A program made the translations under genes and the position numbers. Of a stretch of DNA of 64,000 nt, positions 1-8,904 are shown piece after piece (the stretch's first letter is position 1; every line of letters starts with the position of its first letter). The notes under the pieces were generated by a model. The model did no database searches, was not told the origin of the DNA, and saw nothing but the letters and a program-made list of their open reading frames with translations. The DNA is from Streptomyces sp. FIT100 (lineage in GTDB: Bacteria; Actinomycetota; Actinomycetes; Streptomycetales; Streptomycetaceae), in the NCBI RefSeq assembly GCF_024584805.1, contig NZ_CP075715.1, positions 310,001 through 374,000 on the forward strand. Direction: 5' to 3'.

Positions 1-43
1 AATGGTGCTGACGGTTTCCACCGTCGGCACGAGAGGACTCCCC

Positions 44-1627
44 GTGGACCCCATGGCCGTACACACCCTGTCCCGACGCCAGGTCTTCGGCTACGGCACC
101 GCCGGTGCCGCGGCCCTGATGCTCGGCACCGGCGCGTGGAGCACCGACTCCGCGCTCGCCGCGCCCGTCCTGACCGGCAATCCCTTCTCGCTCGGCGTGG
201 CCTCCGGCGACCCGCTGCCCGACGGCGTGGTGCTGTGGACGCGCCTGGCCCCCGACCCCTTCGCCGAGGACGGCAAGGGCGGCATGCCCGCCGCGCCCGT
301 GCGGGTCCAGTACGAGATGGCCGAGGACGAGCGGTTCCGCCGCGTGGTGCGCCGCGGCAGCGTCGTCGCCACGCCCGAACTCGCCCACTCCGTGCACCCC
401 GAGATCCACGGACTGCGCCCCGACCGCGTCTACTTCTACCGCTTCCGCGCCGCCGGCCACCTCTCCCCCACCGGGCGCACCAGGACGACCCCCGCGGCCG
501 GATCCGACCCGCGCGAGCTCACCTTCGCCTTCGCCTCCTGCCAGGCATGGCAGGACGGCTACTACACCGCCTACGAGCACATGGCGGCCGAGGACCTCGA
601 CCTGGTGGTGCATCTGGGCGACTACCTCTACGAGTACGGGGTCAAGACCAACAAGCGCGGTGTGACCACGGACCCCAGGTTCCACACCGAGACCGTCGAC
701 CTCGCCCGCTACCGCCTCCAGTACGGGCTGTACAAGACCGAGGCGCCGCTCCAGCAGGCCCACGCCAACTTCCCGTGGATCATGACCTTCGACGACCACG
801 AGGTGGAGAACAACTGGGCCGACGAGATCTCCGAGAACAACGAGAACCCGGAGACGTTCATGCTGCGCCGGGCCACCGGCTTCCAGGCCCTGTACGAGCA
901 CGCCCCTCTGCGCCACACCCAGCTGCCCAAGGGCCCCGACGTCCAGATGTACCGCAGGCTGTCCTACGGCCGCCTCGCCGACTTCACGATGCTCGACACC
1001 CGCCAGTACCGCGACGACCAGCCCTGCGGCGACGGCGCGTCCGCGAACTGCACCGACCGCCTCGACCCGCAGCGCAGCCTGCTGGGGGCGCGCCAGCGCG
1101 ACTGGGTGCTCAAGGGCTTCAGCCGCTCCCCCGCCCGCTGGCAGATCCTGGGCAACCAGGCCCCGATGGGCCAGACCGACCAGGACCCGGGGGCGGCCAC
1201 CCTGGTCTGGCTGGACCCCTGGGACGGTTACGTCGCCGAGCGCAACCGCCTGCTCGCCGAGGCCGGCAGCCGCGGGGTGCGCAACCTCGTCGTCGTCACC
1301 GGCGACCGGCACCAGAACTACGCCTGGGACCTGAAGCGGGACTACGCCGACCCCGGATCACCCACCGTGGGCAGCGAGTTCGTCGGCACGTCTGTCACCA
1401 GCGGCGGCGACGGCGCCGACATGACGCCGCAGGGCGAGCAGTTCCTGGCGGCCAACCCGCACATGAAGTTCTTCAACTCCCAGCGCGGCTACGTACGTGT
1501 CCACGTCGACCGGGACCGCTGGACCAGCGACTTCCGTGTGCTGCCGTACGTCACCCGGCCCGGTGCACCGGTCAGCACCCGGGCCAGTGTCGTGGTCGAG
1601 GACGGCGTGCCGGGCGTGCAGGTCTGA
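44..1627 (+). CDS. Tat-exported PhoD-family alkaline phosphatase
   Basis: This is a secreted phosphomonoesterase or phosphodiesterase of the PhoD family (PhoD_N domain followed by the metallophosphatase domain), 527 residues long. The N-terminus has a twin-arginine motif (SRRQVFGYG) before a hydrophobic stretch ending near ALAAPV, so the enzyme is probably exported folded by the Tat pathway. Metal-binding and catalytic motifs are visible in order: the SCQAW block, HLGDYLYEYG, FDDHEVENNW, LGNQAPMG and VVTGDRHQNYAW. GTG at 44 is chosen as start because GAGAGGA at 31-37 lies six bases upstream. ATG at 53 is the alternative and would put that site 15 bases away. The frame stays open to base 2, so a start outside the window cannot be formally excluded. 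A PHO-box-type repeat would lie to the left of the window, so regulation cannot be judged. A larger paralogue sits at 20417-22978. Confidence 0.9.
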   Translation: MDPMAVHTLSRRQVFGYGTAGAAALMLGTGAWSTDSALAAPVLTGNPFSLGVASGDPLPDGVVLWTRLAPDPFAEDGKGGMPAAPVRVQYEMAEDERFRRVVRRGSVVATPELAHSVHPEIHGLRPDRVYFYRFRAAGHLSPTGRTRTTPAAGSDPRELTFAFASCQAWQDGYYTAYEHMAAEDLDLVVHLGDYLYEYGVKTNKRGVTTDPRFHTETVDLARYRLQYGLYKTEAPLQQAHANFPWIMTFDDHEVENNWADEISENNENPETFMLRRATGFQALYEHAPLRHTQLPKGPDVQMYRRLSYGRLADFTMLDTRQYRDDQPCGDGASANCTDRLDPQRSLLGARQRDWVLKGFSRSPARWQILGNQAPMGQTDQDPGAATLVWLDPWDGYVAERNRLLAEAGSRGVRNLVVVTGDRHQNYAWDLKRDYADPGSPTVGSEFVGTSVTSGGDGADMTPQGEQFLAANPHMKFFNSQRGYVRVHVDRDRWTSDFRVLPYVTRPGAPVSTRASVVVEDGVPGVQV

Positions 1628-1643
1628 CACCGGGGCCGCGTCT

Positions 1644-1691
1644 TCGGCGAGTGACGCGGGGCGCCCGGCCGCGCCCCGCGTCACTCGCCGA
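1644..1691. terminator. Bidirectional terminator hairpin
   Basis: A perfect 21-bp inverted repeat (arms 1644-1664 and 1671-1691) encloses a six-base loop CCGGCC. It lies between the convergent PhoD gene and the small minus-strand gene and contains the stop codon of the latter at 1681-1683. There is no T-tract, which is common for Streptomyces terminators. Confidence 0.8.
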
Positions 1692-2033
1692 TGTCCAGCT
1701 CGGTCTTGTGCGACAGCCGCCGGTCGGTGAAGCACCGCCGGTACACGGGCGACCGCCCGTCCGCGGGGGTGCGGTAGCAGCGGCAGGCGCCGGTGCGGGG
1801 CGGCTCGGCGGGAACGCCGGCCGACTGGACCTCCTGCGCGGGCAGGCGGTCCTCCACCGACGACTGCCGCTCGCCGATGCGCAGTTGCTCGTACACCTTC
1901 TCGTATACCTTCTCGTCCGGCATGGAGCTCCGGCGGGAGCGTAGAGGTCGTTGGCGATCACCAGGAGCAGGAGGACGGCGGCGACCGCCGCGAGCTGCCG
2001 GCCGGTGCGGACCGGCTCGACGCGCCGGCGCAC
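1681..2033 (-). pseudogene. Small single-pass membrane protein gene, probably frameshifted
   Basis: Two overlapping reading frames look like parts of one protein. From about 2033 the first frame reads VEPVRTGRQ, then a leucine/valine-rich membrane segment (LAAVAAVLLLLVIANDLY), and then degenerates. The second frame, with an ATG at 1921-1923 behind GGAG, reads DEKVYEKVYEQLRIGERQ and continues through a Cys-containing tail (ACRCYRT, YRRCFTD) to a stop at 1681-1683. Joining them needs a one-base shift near 1921-1935. A 12-bp imperfect duplication (CGTACACCTTCT / CGTATACCTTCT, encoding KVYEKVYE) lies beside the junction. Alternatively the second frame is a genuine 80-residue soluble protein. I do not recognise the family. 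Confidence 0.5.
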
Positions 2034-2137
2034 GTACTGGTCTGCCCGTATCCCAGGGCGAACGCCGCCCGGCCGCCACCGGGTACCACGGAAACGGGTC
2101 GCGGAAGGGCCGCCGGTCGCCCGGCGGCCCTCGGGGT

Positions 2138-4333
2138 TCACCAGGTCAGCCGCGTGTGCGCCGGCTCGCTGCGGCGGCCGGTCGGGGAGACCGCCTCCAG
2201 CTCCAGGCGCGCGGTGCCCGACTCGGCGCCGAGCGCCAGGGAGGGGACGCAGTACGCGCCGTCGAAGGTGCGTCCCAGCCACTCCCTGCCGCCGTCGGGG
2301 GTCCTGCGGAAGAGGTCGTAGTGGGCCACGCCCCGCGGGGCGAACTCCCAGCCGAGGTAGACGCTCGCGACATCGGCAGCGCGCACCACGCGGTCGACCG
2401 TGAACCCGGCGGGGGTGCGGGGAGCGCGCTCCCGCTCGTCGGCGGTCAGCCGCAGCTCGCCCAGGTTGACCGCGAGGTCCTGCGCCCCGTGCGCACCTGC
2501 CGTGAGCCCGACGCCGATGGCGGCGACCGTGCGGCCGGCCCAGCGGCCGAGTCCCCGCGTCCACCGGGTCCAGCCGGGGCCCGCCGCGTCCTCGACCGTC
2601 AGCCAGGTGGTCCCGGTGGGGTCGTCCGCGAAGACCAGCCCCACCGTGAGCTCCGCCGCCCCTCCGGAGCGCCGGTGCACGAGGCCGAGTGATGTGGTGG
2701 GCGTGAGGGTCAGGGCGGTCTTGTAGAGCCTGACGCCCGCGGACTCGCCCGGCTTCAGCGAGCCGGTGAGGCGCAGCGACGAGCCGCCGTCGTACGCGTC
2801 GGTGTGGTCGTAGTCCACCCGGACGGCGTCGGACGGCGCCCCGTCCCCGTCCCGGACCCACCACTGCCAGGTGGGCAGCAGGTCCTGGACGCCGATGTCG
2901 AACCAGGGCCGGTCGCCGGCCTGTTCGCCGTCGATGAAGAAGCGCTCGCCGGTGCCGGTGCAGAAGCGGGTCACGAACGGCAGCCGGCCGATCGGGGACT
3001 TCTCGACGATGTGGTGGGCCGTGCCGTCCCAGCCCCCCGGGTCGAGGGGCTTGCCGGTGTCGGGCTCGTGCGTGCGGCCGCTGCGCGAGGGGTCCTGCGC
3101 CGGTCCCGACCACAGCTGGCGTTCCCGGGTGTAGGCCGGTGCCTGCGCCGCGATGGTGCTCTTGTCGCCGGTGACGGTGGCCCACACCATCTCGGAGCCG
3201 AGGAAGGCCCAGCTGGTGCGGGGTTCACCGCCCTCGGGGAAGATCGCGGCGGGGTCGTACGGCTGCCCGAACTGGTACTTGCCGATCTCCTGGCCCGTGT
3301 AGACGGCCTCGAAGGGGTCGAGTCCGTGGGAGAGCGCGTGCTCCCGCGACGCCTTCACCTTGGCGTCGTTCCACCAGTAGTTGAGGAAGATGCTGGTGCT
3401 GATGCGCTGTCCGTCGGAGCCGACGACCCAGGGCGAGTTCACCGCGTTGAACTCGTTCTGGTAGTCGATCCCGCCGTCGACCGTGAGGGAGTCGTACCAC
3501 TGCACGTGGAAGCCCTCGGGTGCCGTGCGCGCCAGATACGTCAGCATCTCCATCAGCGCCTCGGCCTGTTCGACCGGGATGACGGCTTCCTGGTTGATGA
3601 AGTAGCCGTCGAAGCCGAAGTACCCGGCCATCTCGATCAGTTTGTCGGCGACCGGGAAGGTGCCCTGCGGGGTCTTCTCGACGATCTCCGCGAAGTCCTC
3701 GGGGCGCGGCCAGAACCAGCAGCCGAGGCTGCGTACGCCGTTGCGGTGCGCGGCGTCGGTGTAGCCGGGGTTGGGCACGTTGATGAAGCCGTACGGGGGT
3801 TCCTCGACGTCGTGTCTGCCGTCGAGCGGCAGCCCGTGCCAGGACGCGTACAGGTCGGCGTACTGCCAGAAGCGCAGGGCGTACGCCTCGGCCACCGGGC
3901 CGTACGGGTAGCCCTCGGTCTCCCAGCCCGGCTGGACGTAGTCGTTGGCCAGGACCATGAGCCGCGGGCGGGGGTCGAGGCCGGGGTGGGCCTGGGTGGG
4001 CGCGAAGGGGGCGATCCGCGGGGCGAGGGGCACCCGGGAGCGCAGATAGCGCGCGTGGCGGTCGGTCTCGGGGCTCCATGCCTTCACCTGGGGGCCCGAG
4101 TAGCCGTGCATGAGGGGCGGCTCGGGGCCGAAGGCGGCCGGTGCCGCGAGGGCCCGGCCCGTGCCGGGGGCCGCCGCGAAGGCACTGCCCGCGGCCGTGA
4201 GCGGCAGGGCGGCGGCGACGGCTCCGGCCGTGCCGAGGTGCAGGAACCGGCGGCGGGGCAGCGGCACGGCGGCCCGCTCCCGGCCGTCCTGACGTGCTTG
4301 TGGCCGCGCGGAGTTGTGCTCGTGAGGAGACAT
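2138..4333 (-). CDS. Secreted GH85 endo-beta-N-acetylglucosaminidase
   Basis: This enzyme should cleave the chitobiose (GlcNAc-beta-1,4-GlcNAc) core of N-linked glycans outside the cell. The 731-residue protein has a Tat signal (PRRRFLHLG, residues 27-35, then a hydrophobic alanine-rich stretch to about 55). The GH85 barrel shows LMVLANDYVQPG near 126-136 and the catalytic segment FDGYFINQE at 241-249. Asn247 and Glu249 match the Asn/Glu pair known in GH85 enzymes. After about residue 430 come beta-rich modules, ending in a FnIII-like segment (VASVYLGWEF). The start ATG has no Shine-Dalgarno sequence, but a LacI-controlled promoter ends almost on it, so the transcript is probably leaderless. 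It is divergent from the LacI gene and faces the GH38/ABC/GH3 operon, which fits an extracellular first step in N-glycan use. Confidence 0.88.
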   Translation of the reverse strand: MSPHEHNSARPQARQDGRERAAVPLPRRRFLHLGTAGAVAAALPLTAAGSAFAAAPGTGRALAAPAAFGPEPPLMHGYSGPQVKAWSPETDRHARYLRSRVPLAPRIAPFAPTQAHPGLDPRPRLMVLANDYVQPGWETEGYPYGPVAEAYALRFWQYADLYASWHGLPLDGRHDVEEPPYGFINVPNPGYTDAAHRNGVRSLGCWFWPRPEDFAEIVEKTPQGTFPVADKLIEMAGYFGFDGYFINQEAVIPVEQAEALMEMLTYLARTAPEGFHVQWYDSLTVDGGIDYQNEFNAVNSPWVVGSDGQRISTSIFLNYWWNDAKVKASREHALSHGLDPFEAVYTGQEIGKYQFGQPYDPAAIFPEGGEPRTSWAFLGSEMVWATVTGDKSTIAAQAPAYTRERQLWSGPAQDPSRSGRTHEPDTGKPLDPGGWDGTAHHIVEKSPIGRLPFVTRFCTGTGERFFIDGEQAGDRPWFDIGVQDLLPTWQWWVRDGDGAPSDAVRVDYDHTDAYDGGSSLRLTGSLKPGESAGVRLYKTALTLTPTTSLGLVHRRSGGAAELTVGLVFADDPTGTTWLTVEDAAGPGWTRWTRGLGRWAGRTVAAIGVGLTAGAHGAQDLAVNLGELRLTADERERAPRTPAGFTVDRVVRAADVASVYLGWEFAPRGVAHYDLFRRTPDGGREWLGRTFDGAYCVPSLALGAESGTARLELEAVSPTGRRSEPAHTRLTW

Positions 4334-4341
4334 GGCGCCCG

Positions 4342-4371
4342 AGACTAAAGCGCTAAAGTTGAGTTCTACAA
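4342..4371 (-). promoter_or_regulatory. GH85 promoter with embedded LacI-type operator
   Basis: Reading the minus strand, a -35-like TTGTAG (4371-4366) and a -10-like TAGTCT (4347-4342) are 18 bases apart. Between them lies CAACTTTAGCGCTTTAGT (4361-4344), an imperfect palindrome centred on GCGC. It matches the site before the GH38 gene in 16 of 18 positions and occupies the same register relative to the -35 box. The predicted transcription start (about 4335) is only a few bases from the ATG at 4333, implying a leaderless mRNA. The operator sequence and spacing are seen directly; its binding by the neighbouring LacI protein is inferred. Confidence 0.72.
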
Positions 4372-4492
4372 GGGGTCGTGCCGGATCGTCGCCGCCGGTG
4401 CCGGAGACGCCCGGGCAACTGCCCGGGGCCACCGGATAGGCTGAACGGCCCCATACCGGACCGGCCCGGAACACGACCACATCGAGGCTTCC

Positions 4493-5548
4493 ATGACGAC
4501 CGAGGGGACCGCCGAGGGCCGCCGCCCCAGGCTCCGTGACATCGCCGAGCGGGTCGGCATCTCCGAAGCGGCGGCCTCGTTCGCGCTGAACGGGAAGCCG
4601 GGCGTCTCCGAGGCCACCAGGCGCCGGGTCCGCGAGGTGGCGGAGGAGCTCAAGTGGTCGCCGCACCAGGCGGCCCGCGCCCTCTCCGGCGCGGGCGCGT
4701 CGACCGTGGGCCTGGTCATCGCGCGCAGCATGCAGGACGTCGGCTCGGAGTTGTTCTTCCACCGCCTGATGTCGGGCATGCAGGCCGTGCTGAGCCGCCG
4801 GCACTACGGTCTGCTGCTCCAGGCGGTCGACTCGGTCCAGGAGGAGCTGGAGACGTACCGCCGCTGGAAGTCCGAACAGCGGGTCGACGGCGTGGTCCTG
4901 GTGGACCTGCGGCGCGACGACCCGCGCCCGGCCGCCCTCGTGGAGCTCGGACTGCCCGCGCTCATCGCGGGCGGCCCCGATCCCCTGGGCCTGGTGCCCT
5001 CGGTCTCGATCGACGACGCGGCGGCGATGACGGCGATCGTGCGGCACCTGAGGGACATGGGCCACGAGCGGATCGCCTATCTCTCCGGGCCGCCGTCCAT
5101 GCTCCATGTCCACCGGCGGATCGAGGCGTTCGAGCGCGCGGGCGGCGAGCTGTCCCTCGGGCACTGCCGCGTCGAGTCGACCGACTTCTCCGCCGCGGCG
5201 GGCAGCTCGGTCACCGAGGCCGTGCTGCGCGCGCGTCCGCGTCCCACCGCGGTGATCTACGACAACGAGGTGCTGGCCGTCGCCGGGGTGGGGGCCGTGC
5301 GCAGGCTGTCGCTGCGCATCCCCGCCGATGTGGCGGTCGTCGTGTGGGAGGACACTCCCGTGTGCACGGCGTTGCAGCCCGAGTTGACCGCGCTCCAAAG
5401 GGACGCGGCGGGCTTCGGCGCGGATGTCGCGGAGCGGCTGCTGCGGCTGCTCGCCGGGGCCCCGGTGGCGGATTACGCGGAGCGGGTGCCGTCGCTGCTG
5501 GCCCGTGCGAGCACGCTCGGCGTGCGGGCGCACACGGAGCCCCGGTAG
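4493..5548 (+). CDS. LacI-family repressor of the glycan locus
   Basis: This 351-residue protein has an N-terminal LacI helix-turn-helix (RLRDIAERVGISEAAASFALNGKPGVSEATRRRV, split here only for reading, residues about 13-46) with the hinge LSGAGASTVGLV near 66-77. A periplasmic-binding-protein-like effector domain follows (VDGVVLVDL, HERIAYLSGP, PADVAVVVWED). It sits between GH85 (divergent) and the GH38 operon (same strand). It is the obvious candidate to bind the two near-identical 18-bp operators at 4344-4361 and 5660-5677. The inducer is unknown; a mannose- or GlcNAc-containing oligosaccharide would fit the gene content. The ATG start has GAGG about ten bases upstream. Confidence 0.88.
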   Translation: MTTEGTAEGRRPRLRDIAERVGISEAAASFALNGKPGVSEATRRRVREVAEELKWSPHQAARALSGAGASTVGLVIARSMQDVGSELFFHRLMSGMQAVLSRRHYGLLLQAVDSVQEELETYRRWKSEQRVDGVVLVDLRRDDPRPAALVELGLPALIAGGPDPLGLVPSVSIDDAAAMTAIVRHLRDMGHERIAYLSGPPSMLHVHRRIEAFERAGGELSLGHCRVESTDFSAAAGSSVTEAVLRARPRPTAVIYDNEVLAVAGVGAVRRLSLRIPADVAVVVWEDTPVCTALQPELTALQRDAAGFGADVAERLLRLLAGAPVADYAERVPSLLARASTLGVRAHTEPR

Positions 5549-5649
5549 TCCGGCCGCCCCTCACCGTCCCCTCCCTGACCGGCAGTTGTGCGCGGGTCTT
5601 CCGCGGCTCCGCGGGGGTACGGATCCGGGAAAGCGGTTTCACCGAACCG

Positions 5650-5679
5650 TTGACGTGGCCAACTTAAGCGCCTTAGTGT
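5650..5679 (+). promoter_or_regulatory. GH38 operon promoter with embedded LacI-type operator
   Basis: TTGACG (5650-5655) and TAGTGT (5674-5679) are separated by 18 bases. CAACTTAAGCGCCTTAGT (5660-5677) fills the space between them, starting four bases after the -35 box exactly as in the GH85 promoter. A bound repressor would block both promoter elements. The leader to the ATG at 5717 is about 30 bases and contains GAGGGG. Confidence 0.72.
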
Positions 5680-5716
5680 CGCCAGCGCGCCGGCCCGGTC
5701 TACCGAGGGGAACACG

Positions 5717-8700
5717 ATGCACACGGCACCGCGGAACACTCTGGACCGCCTGGAGCGCGTGCTGCGGCAGCGCCTCATCCCCCGGATCCACACCCGGCTG
5801 AGCGACGTCTCCGTCTGCGCGTGGGAGGTCGACGGCGACGGCGAACCGGTGCCGGCCGCCCACGCCCTGGGCCTCGGGCTCCTCCCGGGACGCCCGGCGC
5901 CCGCGTACAAGCCGTTCGCCGTCGGCGAGGACTGGGGGCCCACCTGGGGCACGACCTGGTTCCGTATCGACGGCACGATCCCTGACAACGCTGTCACAGC
6001 CGAACTGGCCCCGAGCCCCGTCGAGCTCGTCGTCGACCTCGGCTGGGCCGACCACTCGGTGGGCGGCCAGGCCGAGGGTCTGGTCCACCGCCCGGACGGC
6101 TCGGTCCTCAAGGCCGTGCACCCGCGCTGCGGCTGGGTGCGGCTCACCGGTCCCGGCGCCCCCGAGTCGCTGGTGCGCCCCGACGGCACCTTCACCGTCT
6201 ACGTCGAAGCGGCGTCCAACCCGCTGCTGCTCGATGTCGTCCCGTTCATCGCCACCCGCCTCGGCGAGAAGGAGACCGCGGGCTCCGACCCCGGATACCG
6301 CCTGGTCCGCGCCGAGGTGTGCGCCTTCGACGCCGAACTGTGGGAGCTCGTACGGGACTTGGAGGTGGCCGGTGGACTGGCCGCCCAGGTGCCGCCGGAG
6401 GATCCCCGGCACTGGACACTGCTGCGCGCCATCGACACGGCCCTCGACGCCGCCGATCCGCAGGACCTGGCGGGCACGGTACCGGCCGCACGGGCGGCGC
6501 TCGCCGGAGAGCTCGCGAAGCCGGCGAGCGCCAGCGCGCACCGGCTGACCGCCGTCGGCCATGCCCACATCGACTCCGCCTGGCTGTGGCCGGTGCGCGA
6601 GACGGTCCGCAAGGTCGCCCGCACCGTGTCCAACGTACTGGACCTGATGGACACGGACCCCGGATTCGTCTACGCGATGTCGTCCGCCCAGCAGTTCAGC
6701 TGGCTGGAGGAGCACCGCCCCGAGCTCTTCGAGCGGGTACGCGCACGGGTGGCCGAGGGCCGGTTCATCCCGGTCGGCGGCATGTGGGTCGAGTCGGACA
6801 CGACGATGCCGTCGGGCGAGTCGATGGTCCGTCAGTTCACTTATGGCAAGCGCTACTTCCAGGAGCGCTTCGGGATCGAGCCCGAGGAGGTCTGGCTGCC
6901 GGACTGCTTCGGCTACTCCGGAGCACTCCCCCAGCTGGCCCGGCTGGCCGGCTTCCGCTGGTTCCTCACCCAGAAGATCTCCTGGAACGACACGAACACC
7001 TTCCCCCACCACACCTTCCAGTGGGAGGGGATCGACGGCAGCCGGATCTTCACCCACTTTCCCCCCGTGGACACCTACGCCGCCGAGGTCACCGCGAAGG
7101 AACTCGGCCACGCGGTACGGAACTTCAAGGACAAGGGCGTCTCGTCGCACTCCCTCGTCCCCTTCGGCCACGGCGACGGCGGCGGCGGTCCGACCCGGGA
7201 GATGCTGGCGCGCGCCGCGCGCTTCGCGGACCTGGAGGGCGCCCCGACGGTGGACGTGCGCAGCCCGCGCGCCTTCTTCACCGAGGCGGAGGCCGAACTC
7301 GCCGGGAACGGCGGGGCGGCGGTGTGGGTGGGCGAGCTGTACCTGGAGCTGCACCGGGGCACGTTCACCTCGCAGCTCGCCATGAAGCAGGGCAACCGCC
7401 GCGCGGAGGCACTGCTGCGAACGGCCGAGTACCTGGCCACGGCCGCGGCCCTGCGCACCGGCGCCTACGCCTATCCCGAGGCCGAGCTGGCGGACATCTG
7501 GCGCACGGTGCTGCTCCACCAGTTCCACGACATCCTGCCCGGCTCCTCCATCTCCTGGGTGCACCGCGAGGCGCGGGCCACCTACCGGGCGCTGACCGAG
7601 CGCCTGGAGCGGCTGATCGGGCAGGCGTGCGCCGCGCTCGGTACGTCCGGTACGGCCGACTCGGGACGTCTCGTACCGCTGCCGTGGTCGGGGCGGGCCG
7701 CCTGGGCGCCGGTCCGCGCGGGCGAGGCCGCCGAAGCGGTGCGCCGGGAGCGGCCGGAGGACGGCTCCCATGTCCTCGACAACGGGCTGCTGCGTGTGGT
7801 CATCGACCCCCGAGGCCATGTGTCCTCGCTGGTGGACCGGGACAGCGGGCGCGAGCTGGTACCCGCGGGGCAGGTGCTCGGCGTGCTGCAGCTGCACCGC
7901 GACGAACCGGTGCGCTGGGACGCGTGGGACATCGACCGGGACGCCCGGCGCATGCGGACCGATCTGACCGAGCCGGATGCGATCGACGTGCCCGCCCTGG
8001 AGGGCGGCGCGGCCGGGGTGCGCGTGGTGCGCTCCACCGGGGCGTCGCGCATCGCGATGACCATCAGTCTCGCCCCCGGCTCACGGCAGCTCGATATGGA
8101 GCTGGACGTCGACTGGCACGAGTGCGAGCGGCTGCTGAAGGTCGCGCTGCCGCTGGCGGTGCACGCGACGAGCGCCCGCTACGAGACCCAGTTCGGCAGC
8201 GTCGAGCGGACCATCCACGAGAACACGTCGTGGGACGCCGCCCACTACGAGGTCTGCGCGCACCGCTATGTGCACCTCGCCGAGCCCGGCTTCGGGGCCG
8301 GTGTCGTCAACGACTCGTCGTACGGCTGCGACGTGACCCGCATCGGCGGCCCCGGCGGCGGCAGTGTCGTGCGCCTGTCGCTGCTGCGCGCGCCGACCTT
8401 CCCCGACCCGGAGACCGATCAGGGCGCGCACCGGATGCGCTGGGCGGTCGTGCCGTCGCCGGACATCGCCGCCACGGTCGCCGCCGGGTACGCGCTCAAC
8501 TCCCCCGTGGTCGAGGGGCTTCCGGCGCTCGCTCCGCTCGTGGAGCTGACCGCGACCACGGGACTGCCCGTCATCGACACCGTCAAGCTCGCGGACGACG
8601 GCTCCGGCGATGTCGTCGTCCGTCTCCACGAGGCCGCGGGCGGGCGGGCCACCGCCGTGCTCCACTGCTCGGCCGACCTCGGCGACGCCCCGTCCGTGCG

Positions 8701-8866
8701 CGAGACCGACCTGCTGGAACGCGACCTCGACGCGACCAGCGGCATCCGGCGGGTGCTCCTGGCCCCGGGGCCGGCCGGCGCGGACGGCGGCGTTTCGGCC
8801 CGGGGGGCGCGTCTCGCCCTCGAACCGTTCCAGGTGGTCACGCTGCGGCTGCGCCGCTCGGTCTGA
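5717..8866 (+). CDS. GH38 alpha-mannosidase
   Basis: This large (1,049-residue) cytoplasmic glycosidase should release mannose from alpha-mannosides such as imported high-mannose oligosaccharides. An N-terminal region of about 275 residues is followed by the GH38 catalytic domain. HAHIDSAWLW at 282-291 supplies the zinc-binding His284 and Asp286, and LPDCFGYSGALPQLA carries the likely nucleophile Asp396. The mid domain (LADIWRTVLLHQFHDILPGSS, near 590-610) and the C-terminal beta-sandwich regions are both present, so it looks complete. No signal peptide is visible. It is the first gene of an operon: a 38-base gap leads to the sugar-binding lipoprotein, then overlapping permease genes and GH3. 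Expression is probably repressed by the upstream LacI protein. Confidence 0.92.
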   Translation: MHTAPRNTLDRLERVLRQRLIPRIHTRLSDVSVCAWEVDGDGEPVPAAHALGLGLLPGRPAPAYKPFAVGEDWGPTWGTTWFRIDGTIPDNAVTAELAPSPVELVVDLGWADHSVGGQAEGLVHRPDGSVLKAVHPRCGWVRLTGPGAPESLVRPDGTFTVYVEAASNPLLLDVVPFIATRLGEKETAGSDPGYRLVRAEVCAFDAELWELVRDLEVAGGLAAQVPPEDPRHWTLLRAIDTALDAADPQDLAGTVPAARAALAGELAKPASASAHRLTAVGHAHIDSAWLWPVRETVRKVARTVSNVLDLMDTDPGFVYAMSSAQQFSWLEEHRPELFERVRARVAEGRFIPVGGMWVESDTTMPSGESMVRQFTYGKRYFQERFGIEPEEVWLPDCFGYSGALPQLARLAGFRWFLTQKISWNDTNTFPHHTFQWEGIDGSRIFTHFPPVDTYAAEVTAKELGHAVRNFKDKGVSSHSLVPFGHGDGGGGPTREMLARAARFADLEGAPTVDVRSPRAFFTEAEAELAGNGGAAVWVGELYLELHRGTFTSQLAMKQGNRRAEALLRTAEYLATAAALRTGAYAYPEAELADIWRTVLLHQFHDILPGSSISWVHREARATYRALTERLERLIGQACAALGTSGTADSGRLVPLPWSGRAAWAPVRAGEAAEAVRRERPEDGSHVLDNGLLRVVIDPRGHVSSLVDRDSGRELVPAGQVLGVLQLHRDEPVRWDAWDIDRDARRMRTDLTEPDAIDVPALEGGAAGVRVVRSTGASRIAMTISLAPGSRQLDMELDVDWHECERLLKVALPLAVHATSARYETQFGSVERTIHENTSWDAAHYEVCAHRYVHLAEPGFGAGVVNDSSYGCDVTRIGGPGGGSVVRLSLLRAPTFPDPETDQGAHRMRWAVVPSPDIAATVAAGYALNSPVVEGLPALAPLVELTATTGLPVIDTVKLADDGSGDVVVRLHEAAGGRATAVLHCSADLGDAPSVRETDLLERDLDATSGIRRVLLAPGPAGADGGVSARGARLALEPFQVVTLRLRRSV

Positions 8867-8904
8867 CGACGCCCGGGAACCCGTCACACACAAGGGAGTT
8901 CACC

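Noticed and set aside
2804..4348. Long open frame on the plus strand opposite the GH85 gene
   Set aside because: It is a high-GC third-position shadow. Its protein is valine/glycine/arginine-rich with no motif, while the minus strand has a clear GH85 enzyme.
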